Assembly (NCBI GenBank): GCA_020049465.1
Contig: JAIFKS010000098.1
Span: 1-56,982 of the forward strand
Source: a bacterium
GTDB taxonomy: Bacteria > Krumholzibacteriota > Krumholzibacteriia > LZORAL124-64-63
DNA length: 56,982 nucleotides
Direction of reading: 5' to 3'
Part shown: piece by piece, positions 1 through 9,080 of the stretch
Layout: every line of letters starts with the position of its first letter
How positions within the stretch are numbered: position 1 is the first letter of the stretch
Position numbers and translations under genes: made by a program
Notes under the pieces: model-generated
What the model was told of the DNA's origin: nothing
What the model saw: the letters and a program-made list of their open reading frames with translations, nothing else
Database searches by the model: none

Positions 1-1724
1 GCGCGTCACGAGCACTTCGTCGCGTCCGAGCAGGAAGGCATGCGAGACCTCGCGCCCGACATGAATGTCGAGCAGCACCTCGCCCTCGCGCAGCACCTCC
101 CGGCGCAGGCGGCTCGCGGTCACGATGCCGACCGTGTCCACCGGCGCGTTCAGGCGTGCGCGCTCGGCCAGCGTGCGGGCCTTGAAGCGCTGGGCTGCGT
201 CGAAAGCAGCTTCGACCCGGCTGACGGCGTCGACCGGCTTGCCGACTGCGGCAAGGCGCGCGAGGATCAGCGCCTCGGACAGCGCCTGCGTGCCCGACCG
301 CCGCTCCCTCCACTCGAGGTCGAGGGGCAGGACGCGGGCCTCCTCCCAGGTTCGCGAGGCCAGCTCGAGGTGCGGCAGCGCGGCCAGCGTGTCGCCCAGG
401 GCCATGGCGCCACGGGCGGCCATCACGAGCATGGCGATGGTGTCGCGGGTTCGCTGCAGCGCGCGGGCATCGTCGGCGGCGGCGAGCGCCAACACCACCG
501 CCTCGGCGGCGCGGCCACCGTCGAGCAGGCGCGTCACCAGCTCCTCGTCGTGGCGCAGGGCCCAGTCCGGCGAGAGGCTCGCGCGCAGGCGCGCGGCCGG
601 GCCTTCCATCAGCGCCAAGGCGGCGGCGTTGCTGTCCTGGGCAGCCAGAGCCCGGGCTGCGAGGCGGTACGCCTGCGTGCGCTCCCACACGGGTTGGCCG
701 GAAGCCATGGCGAGCACCTCGCGACAGACGCGCAGGGCATCGGCGGGTCTCCCCTGGCGCAGCCGCAGTTCGGCCGTGTCGTTCAGCACGTGCCCGAGCA
801 GCGAGGCAAAGCCCTCGACCCGGCAGAGGACTCGAGCGTCGCCCCGGCCTCGGTCACGCGGCCCAGTTCCGCCAGTGCGCGTGCCTCGTTACACGCCGGC
901 AGCACGATGTCGTAGGCGTTGCCGAGTCGCTGGCGGAGCGCGCGCGTGGCGCGGAACGCGCGAAGGCCCGCGGCCGGGTCGCCGCGCACGAACTCGAGGT
1001 TGCCCAGGTTGTTGAGGGCGTCGGCCTCGTTCTGTGGCCGCTTGTTCTCCCGTGCCAGCCTGGCGACGCGTTCGTAAGTCGCCCGCGCGCGGTCCAGCTC
1101 GCCCAACTGCTCCCAGGCGCGGCCCTGGCCGGTGATGGCATCGATCTCGCCGAAGCTGTTCCGCCCCGCGCGCAGGAGGGGCTCGGCGCGCCCGAACCCG
1201 GCGAGGGCCTCGCGCGTGCGGCCATCCAGCAGGCGGATGTAGGCCAGTCCCTTGTGCATGAAGCCCTCGTGCAGCGTGTCACCGATCGCCGCAGCGACCG
1301 GCAACTGACGGACGTAAAGCGATTCGGCAGCACTGCTTCGCCCGAGCGCCACCAATGCATAGCCGAGCCACATCGCCGCGCGCACCTGCAGTGTCGAGTC
1401 GCCCCGCGCCTCGGCCAGCGGCAGGGCCCATTGCAGCGGCGGCGCCGCCTCGCGGGCGCGCCCGGCCCAGGTCAGGTGGCCTCCACGGCTGACGGCGGTG
1501 GCCAGCAGCAGCGTGGTGTCGGCGTGAGCGTGCGCCGCCCGGTCCAGGCTGTCCAGCAGCGCGTAGCCCCGCACAGCCTCCGGACCGTTGACCAGCGTGC
1601 CGGCGCGCGCGAGAGCCGACCTGGCCGGCGCGGGCAGGTCGCGGGCGCGCGGCGTGGCGGCGCGCGAGGGTCCTGCGGCTGTCGAGCCGAGGATCACGAG
1701 AATGGCGAGCAGGCGTGGGATCAT
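1..1724 (-). pseudogene. TPR-repeat protein, probably with a C-terminal CHAT domain beyond the edge; frameshifted and partial
   Basis: The gene starts at an ATG at 1722-1724 with a signal peptide (MIPRLLAILVILGS...). Helical repeats of the tetratricopeptide type follow, with repeated ALA..G...EA and NLGNLEF patterns. The frame stays open leftward to 783, but protein-like sequence continues without a break in another frame from about 840 down to base 1 (GFASLLGHVLN..., then further TPR-like helices and a segment ending LLDIHVGREVSHAFLLGRDEVL). That last segment resembles the linker before a CHAT peptidase domain in TPR-CHAT proteins. A single-base change near 810-840 would rejoin the two parts. 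The C-terminus lies outside the window. The TPR call is firm; CHAT is an inference from the last 40 residues. The gene is divergent from the secreted protein starting at 1926. Confidence 0.6.
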
Positions 1725-1925
1725 GGCCGCGCGGGATTCGGGTGGCGCGTGGCCGGAATGCCGGGCATTTCGCGTTCCGCATGGGCCGGGCCGCGGGCCC
1801 CGGCCGGCGATGCCGGGGATCCCTGATGGGGATAATCGATTTTCAAACGTGACACCACACCCTGGAATGCGACGAAGGCATATCCACCACACGGCACGTC
1901 CGATGGCAAACAGGAGCATAGTAAC
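1725..1925. other. Divergent intergenic region
   Basis: This is 201 bp between two divergently transcribed secreted-protein genes. It must hold promoters for both. I see GGATAAT near 1830 and a clear ribosome-binding site (AGGAG, 1912-1916) for the rightward gene, but no complete promoter that I would defend. Confidence 0.35.
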
Positions 1926-2504
1926 ATGCGACAACCCCTTGCGCTCAGCATCACGCTTGCCATGGCGCTGGCGGCGGCGACCGGGACCGCCCTCTCGCCG
2001 CGAACCGCAGCCGCCACGGACCTGGCCAGCCCCACGTTCTCCGGTGGCGCGGTCGGCGTTGCCGGCGGTGGCTACCGCCTGGCCGGGACCGTGGGCGAGG
2101 CCGGCATCGTCGGGCGCACCGCCGGCGGCGGCTTCGTCATGGGCCAGGGGTTCTGGCGCCCCGGTCTCGGCTACGTGAGCGCCGTCGCGCCTGACCCGCA
2201 GGACCCCGCCGCCGACGGCGCCGTCTTCGCCAACGCGCTGGCCCCGAACCATCCCAACCCGTTCAGCGGCGGCACCAGTCTCGCGTTCAGCGTGGCCCGC
2301 CCCTCGGAAGTCTCGCTGGAGATCTACGACCTGGCGGGACGCCGCATCCGGCACCTGATCGCCACCGCGCTGCCGGCCGGCCGCCACAACGCGCACTGGG
2401 ACGGGCGCGACGATCGCGGCGCCCCGGTGGCCAGCGGCCTGTACCACGCACGCCTGGCGATCGGCGAGTGGTCGGCCACCAAGCGCATGCTGATGGTCCG
2501 CTAG
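1926..2504 (+). CDS. Secreted protein with C-terminal FlgD-like Ig (sorting-type) domain
   Basis: This 192-residue protein has a signal peptide at about residues 1-30. A short glycine-rich middle follows (GGAVGVAGGGYRLAGTVGEAG, then GGGFVMGQGFW), a pattern common in small secreted proteins of FCB bacteria. The C-terminal module spans about residues 105-192 and carries NHPNPF (108-113), LEIYDLAGRRIR, HWDGRDDRG and ASGLYHARL. This is the FlgD-like Ig fold that in these phyla sits at the end of exported proteins and may act as a sorting or anchoring tag. AGGAG at 1912-1916 supports the start. The gene is the first of a rightward run continuing to 6744. Its specific role is unknown. Confidence 0.85.
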   Translation: MRQPLALSITLAMALAAATGTALSPRTAAATDLASPTFSGGAVGVAGGGYRLAGTVGEAGIVGRTAGGGFVMGQGFWRPGLGYVSAVAPDPQDPAADGAVFANALAPNHPNPFSGGTSLAFSVARPSEVSLEIYDLAGRRIRHLIATALPAGRHNAHWDGRDDRGAPVASGLYHARLAIGEWSATKRMLMVR

Positions 2505-2552
2505 GCGGAGCCCTCATCTTCACCGAACCCTTCAGCTCAGGAGCTCGAAGCC

Positions 2553-3911
2553 ATGATCCGCCCCTGCCGTTCCCTGATACTGTTGAGCCTCTTGACCGTG
2601 TCGGCCATCCTGGCCGCCGCCGCACCGGCCCCGGCCGCCGTGCCCCGGGCCATCGCCTTCCAGGGTTTCCTCACCGACGCGGCCGCGCAGCCGCTCCAGG
2701 GAACAGTGAGCCTCGTCCTGAGCATTTACGGGGCGGCAACGGGCTCATCGCCACTGTGGACGGAGACCCAGGCGTCCGTCGCGGTTTCCGACGGTGTCTT
2801 CGCCGTGACTCTCGGGAATGCGACGCCGTTTCCTGCCGATCTCTTCATCTCGCCCACCCGGTTCCTCGGAATCCGCGTGAACGGCGAGGCCGAGCTGCCC
2901 CGAACGCAACTCCGGTCCACACCATACGCGCGGAGCGCCGACTGGGCGGACGAAGCGGCCTCTGCGTCCACCGTGACGGAAAGGATCTTAATCGCGAATG
3001 GAGAGCAAGCGGCCCTGGTGACATTCATCGACGCCAACTCCCGCCGTTTCGTCGCCTATGGCGTCAACGGGGGTGCAAAGGCCGATATCGGAAGTGTCGC
3101 TGATTACGGCGAATTGACCCTGCGCGGCGGGAACACCGCCGTGATGGTGGCCCTCTCCGCATTCGGGGGAGCAGGGGCGCTCAATCTCATGGGCAACGGA
3201 CCCAACAGCAATTGGATCGAGCTGGACACGTCGCTCGCGCCGGGGAATTCCTCCGTCAGGTTGCCCGCAGACGCCATCTCGGCCAGCGAGATGCAGAACG
3301 AGCCTGGGGTGGCGAGCGCGAACAACACGGGCATCGTGGCCCTGACCGCCACGGTTGCGTCGGTCCTGTCGCGCACGATCACGCCGCCGGGCAGCGGCTA
3401 TGTGCTGGCCTTCGGTCAGTGCGTGGCACGCATCAATCACACGAACGGCACCGGCACGAGCGGCGCCGTCGGGCTGTCCGACGACGGCGTGGCCTTCGGC
3501 ACGGCCCAGGATGTCAACCTGCAGATCTCCGCGAACGCCGGCAGCGGTTCCTACTCCCTGCCCGCACACTTCAACGGGGTCTTCCAAGCCACCGCGGGCA
3601 CGCCGATGACGATCTACCTGGTCGGCAGCGAGGCGAGCGGCGTCATCGACATCGAGGACACATCGCTGACGCTCCTCTACGTCCCCACTGCCTACGGGTC
3701 GGTCTCGCAAACGCTGCTGGCCGCCAGCGACGGCGAGGACCTGCCCGCCCGCGGCGCGCAGACGCCCGGAGAACTGCTGGCCGAGAAGCTGGCTTCGCAG
3801 GAGGCCAATACGGCGCGGCTGGAGCAGGAACTGGCCACGATGCGCTCCGAATACGCGGAACGACTGGCCCGTGTCGAAGACAGGCTGGAGCAAGCCGGGG
3901 GACAACGTTAG
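2553..3911 (+). CDS. Secreted surface protein, paralog 1 of 3 with conserved ends and variable centre
   Basis: The product has 452 residues and a signal peptide ending near APAPAA (about residue 28). The N-terminal module (about 30-130) begins VPRAIAFQGFLTDA and continues through GIRVNGEAELPRTQLRSTPYA, a head module frequent in FCB surface proteins. The centre (about 130-250) is unlike the two neighbours. The C-terminal module (about 255-385, from NNTGIVALTATVASVLSRT to LTLLYVPTAYG) is nearly identical to the same part of the next two genes. The last 50 residues (EKLASQEANTARLEQELATM) form a predicted coiled coil. CAGGAG upstream supports ATG 2553. The function is unknown; a fibre or appendage subunit fits the architecture but is not shown. 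Confidence 0.85.
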   Translation: MIRPCRSLILLSLLTVSAILAAAAPAPAAVPRAIAFQGFLTDAAAQPLQGTVSLVLSIYGAATGSSPLWTETQASVAVSDGVFAVTLGNATPFPADLFISPTRFLGIRVNGEAELPRTQLRSTPYARSADWADEAASASTVTERILIANGEQAALVTFIDANSRRFVAYGVNGGAKADIGSVADYGELTLRGGNTAVMVALSAFGGAGALNLMGNGPNSNWIELDTSLAPGNSSVRLPADAISASEMQNEPGVASANNTGIVALTATVASVLSRTITPPGSGYVLAFGQCVARINHTNGTGTSGAVGLSDDGVAFGTAQDVNLQISANAGSGSYSLPAHFNGVFQATAGTPMTIYLVGSEASGVIDIEDTSLTLLYVPTAYGSVSQTLLAASDGEDLPARGAQTPGELLAEKLASQEANTARLEQELATMRSEYAERLARVEDRLEQAGGQR

Positions 3912-3945
3912 CCGCAACCCCAATCGGACCGAACAGGAGACCGCC

Positions 3946-5322
3946 GTGACGATCGTGCATTGTAGTTCATGTGACCGCGCACCCGTGTTGCATCGGCAAT
4001 CCCGGGCGGCATCGGTGTTGGCCGCCGCGGTCGCCTTCGCCGTCCTGTCCGTCGCTGTCGCGCCGGCGCCGGCCGCCGTGCCCCAGACCATCGCCTTCCA
4101 GGGTTTCCTCACCGACGACGCCGCGCAGCCGCTCCAGGGGACGGTGAGCCTTGATGTCGCCATCTACGCCGCTGTCAGCGGCGGCACGGCGCTCTGGTCG
4201 GAGACGCACGCCGCCGTGCCGGTGAGCCAGGGTGTCTTCGCCGTGGCGCTCGGCTCAGTGACCCCCTTCGGCGCCGCGGTGGCCCGGACCTCGCCGCGCT
4301 TCCTGGGCATCCGCGTCAACAGCGCGAGCGAACTGCCACGCACGGAACTGCGCGCAGCGCCGTTCGCGCTGCGGGCCCAGGCGGCGGACTCGGTCACGAC
4401 GGGGATCGACCTCAAGCGAGGTTCCGTGTCGGTCCTGAAGACCGAAATCAACGTTTTCGGCGAGATGAATCTGTTCGGGCGCTCGGAGGCCGGCGAACGG
4501 GCCGTCCAACTGGGGGCCGGCCCGTTCGGGGACGGCGAGCTGATCCTCGAAAGCGGCAGCGGTTCGGTGAGGATCTACAGCGATTTCAACGGCGCTCCGG
4601 TCCTGGGCCTCTACGGCTCGACCTTCGCCGAGATCGACCTCACGGCAGCCGGCGATGCGGCGGTCAGTCTCCCCGTCGGCAGCCTGAACGCGGCCGAGTT
4701 GGCCAACGAGCCCGGCCTGGCGGCAGCCAACAACACGGGCCTCGTGGCCCTGACCGCCACGGTCGCGTCGGTCCTGTCGCGCACGATCACGCCGCCGGCA
4801 GACGGCTACGTGCTGGCCCTCGGCCAGTGCGTGGCGCGCATCAACCACACGAACGGCACCGGCACCAGCGGCGCCGTCGGGCTGTCCGACGACGGCGTTG
4901 CCTTCGGCACGGCCCAGGACGTCAACCTGCAGATCTCCGCGAACGCCGGCAGCGGATCCTATTCCCTTCCCGCGCACCTCAACGGAGTCTTCCCCGCCAC
5001 CGCGGGCACGCCGTTGACGATCCACCTGGTGGGCAGCGAGGCGAGCGGCGTCATCGACATCGAGGACGTCTCGCTCACGCTGCTCTACGTGCCGACGTCG
5101 TACGGGACCGTGTCGGCGACAATGCTGGCGACCGATAACGGCGAGAAGGGCGCGGCGCAGGGCACCCAGTCCGCGGCCGTGATCGCCGACGAGATCGCCG
5201 CCGCGCGGCGCGCCAACGACGACCGCATCGCCGCCGAAACGGCCAGCCAGCTCGCGGCCCATGCCGCACGGCTGGCCGAACTCGAGGCGCGGCTGGAAAG
5301 CATGGGATCACAGGAACGCTGA
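3946..5322 (+). CDS. Secreted surface protein, paralog 2 of 3
   Basis: I place the start at GTG 3946, with AGGAG at 3935-3939 and a 6-base spacer. An in-frame ATG at 3871 would overlap the previous gene and has no such site. The 458-residue product has a signal peptide (AASVLAAAVAFAVLSVAVAPAPAA), the head module VPQTIAFQGFLTDD, a centre unlike paralogs 1 and 3 (LGAGPFGDGELILESGSG...), and the tail module NNTGLVALTATVASVLSRT through LTLLYVPTSYG. It ends in an alanine-rich coiled coil (DEIAAARRANDDRIAAE). It sits 34 bp after paralog 1 and is co-directional with it. Its function is unknown. Confidence 0.85.
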   Translation: MTIVHCSSCDRAPVLHRQSRAASVLAAAVAFAVLSVAVAPAPAAVPQTIAFQGFLTDDAAQPLQGTVSLDVAIYAAVSGGTALWSETHAAVPVSQGVFAVALGSVTPFGAAVARTSPRFLGIRVNSASELPRTELRAAPFALRAQAADSVTTGIDLKRGSVSVLKTEINVFGEMNLFGRSEAGERAVQLGAGPFGDGELILESGSGSVRIYSDFNGAPVLGLYGSTFAEIDLTAAGDAAVSLPVGSLNAAELANEPGLAAANNTGLVALTATVASVLSRTITPPADGYVLALGQCVARINHTNGTGTSGAVGLSDDGVAFGTAQDVNLQISANAGSGSYSLPAHLNGVFPATAGTPLTIHLVGSEASGVIDIEDVSLTLLYVPTSYGTVSATMLATDNGEKGAAQGTQSAAVIADEIAAARRANDDRIAAETASQLAAHAARLAELEARLESMGSQER

Positions 5323-5355
5323 ACCGTGGACAACCATCACCGAAAGGCATCGTAC

Positions 5356-6744
5356 ATGAATCGCTTCCTCGACAACACCAGATCGAGACCTTTCCGGCGC
5401 CTGGTCCGAAAGCCCGCCGGCAAGGCAGCCAGATCGCTGCTCTTCTGCGTGGCCCTCGCGATCGCCGGCGCCGGCGCCGCGGCGTACGCTGCGGTGCCCC
5501 AGACCATCGCCTTCCAGGGCTTCCTCACCGACGCGGGCGGCCAGCCGCTTGAGGTCCCCGTCAACCTCGACATCGCCGTCTACAACGCGGCAAGCGGCGG
5601 GACCGCCCTGTGGACAGAAGCGCACACCGGCGTCCCGGTCAGCAAGGGCGTTTTCGCCGTGGCCCTGGGCTCGGTGTCGCCCCTGAGCGGCGCCGTGGCC
5701 AAGACGTCGCCGCGCTTCATCGGCATCCGCGTGAACGGCGAGGCCGAACTGCCGCGCACGGAACTGCGCGCAACGCCGTTCGCGCTGCGGGCGCAGGCGG
5801 CGGACTCCGTCACGGCGGGCATCAACCTCAAGTCAGGCAACGTGTCCGTCCTGTCCTCCCAATTCAGCACGCAGGGCGAGCTGAACCTGGAATGGCGCAG
5901 CCAGGAGTTCAACCAGGTCGTGGCCAAGCTCGGGGCCGGGTTCACCGGCGACGGCACCCTGGTCCTCTTCAGTGAAAACGGGGCCACCGGCATGGAGGCT
6001 CTCAGCAACCGCTTCGGCGACCCGTTCCTGGGCATCTACGGCACGTTGCAGTCCGCCTTTATCGACCTCGACCAGGACTTCGACAGTTCCATCCGCTTCC
6101 CCGTCGGCGGCATCAACTCCGTCGAATCATTCAACGAGCCGGGCCTGGCCAGCGCCACCAACACCAACTTCACCTCGTTGACTTCCACCGTGTCGTCGGT
6201 CCTGTCGCGCACGCTCACGCCGCCGACCGGCGGTTTCGTGCTGGCCCTGGGCCAGTGCGTGGCCCGCTTCGCGCACTCGAGCGGCACCGCGACCAGCGGT
6301 GCTGTCGGCCTGTCCGACGATGGCATCACCTTCGGCACCGCGCAGGATGTCAACGTGCAGGTCGCCACGGGCGCCGCCAGCGGCTCCTACTCCATTCCGG
6401 TGCACCTCAACGGGGTCTTCGCGGCCACGGCGGGCACGCCGGTGACGGTCCACCTGATGGGCAGCGAAGCGTCGGGCGCCATCGAGATCGAGGACGTGTC
6501 GCTCACGCTGCTGTACGTGCCGACATCATACGGCACCGTATCGCAGACGCTGCTGGCCGTCGGCGACGGCGAGGATGCGCCCGCCCGCGGCCCGCAGACG
6601 CCGGGCGAGGTGCTCAGCGAGAAGCTGGCTTCGCAGGAAGCCAACGCGGCACGACTGGAGCAGGAACTGGCGACCATGCGCGCCGCGCACCTGACCATGC
6701 GGGCCGAGATGGACGCTGCGCGGGCCGCCATGGCGGATCGCTAG
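5356..6744 (+). CDS. Secreted surface protein, paralog 3 of 3
   Basis: I chose ATG 5356 (preceded by GAAAGG). A GTG at 5326 with its own AGGA is an equally possible start and would add 10 residues. The N-terminus is long and basic before the hydrophobic stretch LLFCVALAIAGAGAAA, so secretion uses an extended signal peptide. The head (VPQTIAFQGFLTDA) and tail (SSVLSRTLTPPTGGFVLALG through LTLLYVPTSYG) modules match paralogs 1 and 2. The centre is again different (SQFSTQGELNLEWRSQE, then GDGTLVLFSENGATGM). The C-terminal coiled coil (EKLASQEANAARLEQELATM) matches paralog 1 almost exactly, which suggests exchange between non-adjacent copies. Confidence 0.83.
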   Translation: MNRFLDNTRSRPFRRLVRKPAGKAARSLLFCVALAIAGAGAAAYAAVPQTIAFQGFLTDAGGQPLEVPVNLDIAVYNAASGGTALWTEAHTGVPVSKGVFAVALGSVSPLSGAVAKTSPRFIGIRVNGEAELPRTELRATPFALRAQAADSVTAGINLKSGNVSVLSSQFSTQGELNLEWRSQEFNQVVAKLGAGFTGDGTLVLFSENGATGMEALSNRFGDPFLGIYGTLQSAFIDLDQDFDSSIRFPVGGINSVESFNEPGLASATNTNFTSLTSTVSSVLSRTLTPPTGGFVLALGQCVARFAHSSGTATSGAVGLSDDGITFGTAQDVNVQVATGAASGSYSIPVHLNGVFAATAGTPVTVHLMGSEASGAIEIEDVSLTLLYVPTSYGTVSQTLLAVGDGEDAPARGPQTPGEVLSEKLASQEANAARLEQELATMRAAHLTMRAEMDAARAAMADR

Positions 6745-6754
6745 ACTGTCCGGG

Positions 6755-6777
6755 GCGCCCGCGACGCGCGCGGGCGC
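6755..6777. terminator. Hairpin between convergent genes
   Basis: GCGCCCGCG pairs with CGCGGGCGC across a 5-base loop, immediately after the stop of paralog 3 and just before the end of the leftward racemase gene. It is placed to serve as a shared bidirectional terminator. There is only a weak pyrimidine run (TCTTC) after it. Confidence 0.55.
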
Positions 6778-6780
6778 TCT

Positions 6781-7867
6781 TCAACGCGCCCCGACCCCCG
6801 GCGACAGCTCGCCGGTCGAGAACAATTCCGCCCGCCGCTGATAGTCGCGCAGCGCCGCAGCCGTTGCCGGCGACTCCTCCTGCAGTCGGCGCGAGATCGA
6901 GGCGATGGCGGCCGTCGCGATCTCCGGCATCGACACGACGCGCACGTTGACCCGGCCGACCGGCACGCCGCCGGGCGCCGCCGTCACGCCGCGCGACAAG
7001 AGCCACCCGTACACCTCGTCGGCCAGCGACCGGTTCGGGTCGAGGAAGCCCGCGACAGCGATATCCCGCGAAGCGAACGCAGCCTGCCACGCTGCCATGG
7101 CGTACCCGTAGTGCGTACAGTTGAGGCTGACGTAGAGCGGCTGGCGCAGCGCACCGGCCGTGCCGGTCGCCTCGGCCACGTAGGCGTCGACCAGGAAGGT
7201 GGTTTCCTCGCTGTCGAAGCCGGACTCGATGCAGGAGGCCAGTTGCGGGCAGGCCTGGGTGATGATGCGATCCGGAGCGCACCCGCGCGCGACGAGGGCC
7301 GCCTTGTGGGTGCCTTCGCCGATCGTCGTCTCCGTGCCCAGAACGATGACGCTGCCCGGGCCGTCCACCGGCAGACGCGAGGCGATCGTCTCGACGCCGC
7401 AGGCCACGATGTCGATGACCGGGACCGGAGCGCTCGCCGCGAATTCGGTGTCCCTGTAGAGGACGGAGAGGGTGTTGCAGGCGATGACGACAAGGTCGGG
7501 ACGGCACTCGGCCTGCAGGCCGGCCAGCGCCCGGTCGAACATCGCCACCTTGGCTTCGCGCGTGGGGAGACTGTTGTAGCCGCTGTCGGCGTCGAACAGC
7601 GCGTTGCAGAAGACCAGGTCGATGTCGGCGCTGACGCCGTCCTCGCGCAGGCGGCGTTCGGCCGCGGCGACCACCGACAGGCCGCCCAGGCCGGAGGCGT
7701 TCGGCCGCGGCGACCACCGACAGGCCGCCCAGGCCGGAGTCGGTGACGGCGATCGTGATACGCGGCGCCGCCCCCGCGTCCGCGTCGGCGCGGGCCGGCG
7801 AATGGCTCGCGCCCGACAGGGTGGCGACGACGACACTCATCGCGAAGATGGCGGCAACGAATCGCAT
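6781..7867 (-). pseudogene. Exported aspartate/glutamate racemase, frame broken by a perfect 43-bp tandem duplication
   Basis: The N-terminus (ATG at 7865-7867) is a signal peptide (MRFVAAIFAMSVVVATLSGA), followed by TIAVTDSGLGGLSVVAAAE, the MurI-type substrate motif. A perfect 43-bp tandem repeat (7653-7695 and 7696-7738) then shifts the frame. Removing one copy restores a 347-residue protein. It has both catalytic cysteine motifs of the Asp/Glu racemase superfamily, VIACNTLSV and SLNCTHYGY. Cytoplasmic MurI has no signal peptide, so this would be a periplasmic racemase. It is the last gene of the leftward set driven from about 10554. The neighbouring polyglutamate operon suggests it interconverts D- and L-glutamate from the polymer; this is inference. 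The duplication may be an assembly error. Confidence 0.8.
7653..7738. repeat. Perfect 43-bp direct tandem duplication inside the racemase gene
   Basis: Bases 7653-7695 and 7696-7738 are identical and abut. Because 43 is not a multiple of three, the second copy shifts the reading frame just after the conserved DSGLGG motif. That motif is therefore encoded twice, in two frames. Confidence 0.97.
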
Positions 7868-7904
7868 GAACCGTCCTGCCGGCAGAGGCCCGCCCGCCGC
7901 CGTC

Positions 7905-9070
7905 CTATGGCGCGGCGAGGTAGTCGCCAAGTTTGTGTTCCATCAACTCGCCGGGCGCCGGCCAGCCGCCCACCTGGATGATGCGGTCGGGCACCAGTTC
8001 GTTGAACGCGCTGACGATCGCCGAGATGGCGGCCAGGTTGCGCGCCACGCGGTGCTCGATGGAGATCCCGTTCTCGTCGAACGGATCCCGTTCTCGTCGA
8101 ACGGCACGTTGATGGCGCCGATGCGCGCCGCCTTCATGTACTGCACGTCCTTGCCGATCACGGCCAGGTCGGCGTCGGTGCGTCCGCGCAGGCGCCCCAT
8201 GACGGGACTGGCCGTCTCCAGCAGGATGGGCCGGGTCTTCGTGTGGTCGGTCCACTCGCGGTGGCTGAGGCCGTGGAAATTGGGCGGCGACGGCTCGAGT
8301 GCGAATTCCCAGCCCTCGGACTGCAGCGAGATCGTGGCGAACGAGGCGACGTCCTGGCTCGTTTCGGAGGCCACGATGGCGTTGATCACCGGATACTCGG
8401 GCGACGACTCGTGGATGTCGAACGAGAGGTCGATGTTCTCGCGGATGATCAGCTGGGTGATGGCCCAGGCCACGCGCTCGGTGAGATAGCCGTCTTCGAC
8501 GCCCGGGAATGCCCGGTTCAGGTTGCGGGTCTCGGCGCCCGCCAGCATCGTGCCCGACCCCGGCTGCACATAGGTGATCGGGTCGGGCCACTGGTGGACG
8601 GGATTGGTGAAGCGCGCGCCGAACCGGAACTTGCGCGGGCCTCCGGCCGTCTGGAAGACCAGGTGCCGGGGGTGGGCTTCCTGGGGTTCGTCGTGCGTCA
8701 TGGCGCTGGCGTTGGCGTGGGGGATCAGGAAGACGCGGCCGGCGTCGACCTTGAGCGTTTCCACGAGCAGGGCGACGGTCATGGTGCCGGCGATCTCCGA
8801 GGCGTGCGCTCCGCCGATGATGAGCAGCGTGCCGCCCTCGCCGGGCCCTTCGTACAGGTAGACGTCGGTGTCGCCGGGCGAGCCGGCGAGGCGCGGATTG
8901 ATCTCGCTCAGCTTGAAAACCCGGGTCAGCGCCGGTGAAGGGTGCAGGACCTCCACTTCGTGCTGCTGCAGGAACCCGCGGGACGAGAACGTCACGACCA
9001 GCGCGACGACCAGCAGGGTGGCGCCGGCGGTGAGCGCTTGTCTCGAGGCATGGAACGACGTGCGGGCCAT
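7905..9070 (-). pseudogene. AspA/AstE-like zinc hydrolase (M14-like fold), frame broken by a perfect 20-bp tandem duplication
   Basis: ATG 9068-9070 is preceded by AGGAG at a 7-base spacing. The N-terminus has one membrane or signal segment (ALTAGATLLVVALVVTFSS). Family motifs follow: GGAHASEIAGT (zinc His and Glu), RNLNRAFPG and SFDIHESSPEYP (third zinc ligand region). These place it with succinylglutamate desuccinylases, aspartoacylases and M14 carboxypeptidases. A 20-bp tandem repeat (8064-8083, 8084-8103) breaks the frame after INVPFDENG. Deleting one copy gives 381 residues ending GELMEHKLGDYLAAP. It lies between a permease and a racemase, next to a polyglutamate operon. Cleavage of gamma-glutamyl or N-acyl-glutamate substrates in the periplasm is a reasonable guess. 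Confidence 0.78.
8064..8103. repeat. Perfect 20-bp direct tandem duplication inside the zinc hydrolase gene
   Basis: Bases 8064-8083 and 8084-8103 are identical and adjacent. The extra 20 bases shift the frame; removal of one unit joins the two protein-like frames seamlessly at the sequence PFDENGISIEH. Confidence 0.97.
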
Positions 9071-9080
9071 GAACACACTC

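Noticed and set aside
3871..3945. An upstream ATG start for the second surface paralog, overlapping the first
   Set aside because: There is no ribosome-binding site at proper spacing, and it would place 25 polar residues before the next start; GTG 3946 has AGGAG at 6 bases.
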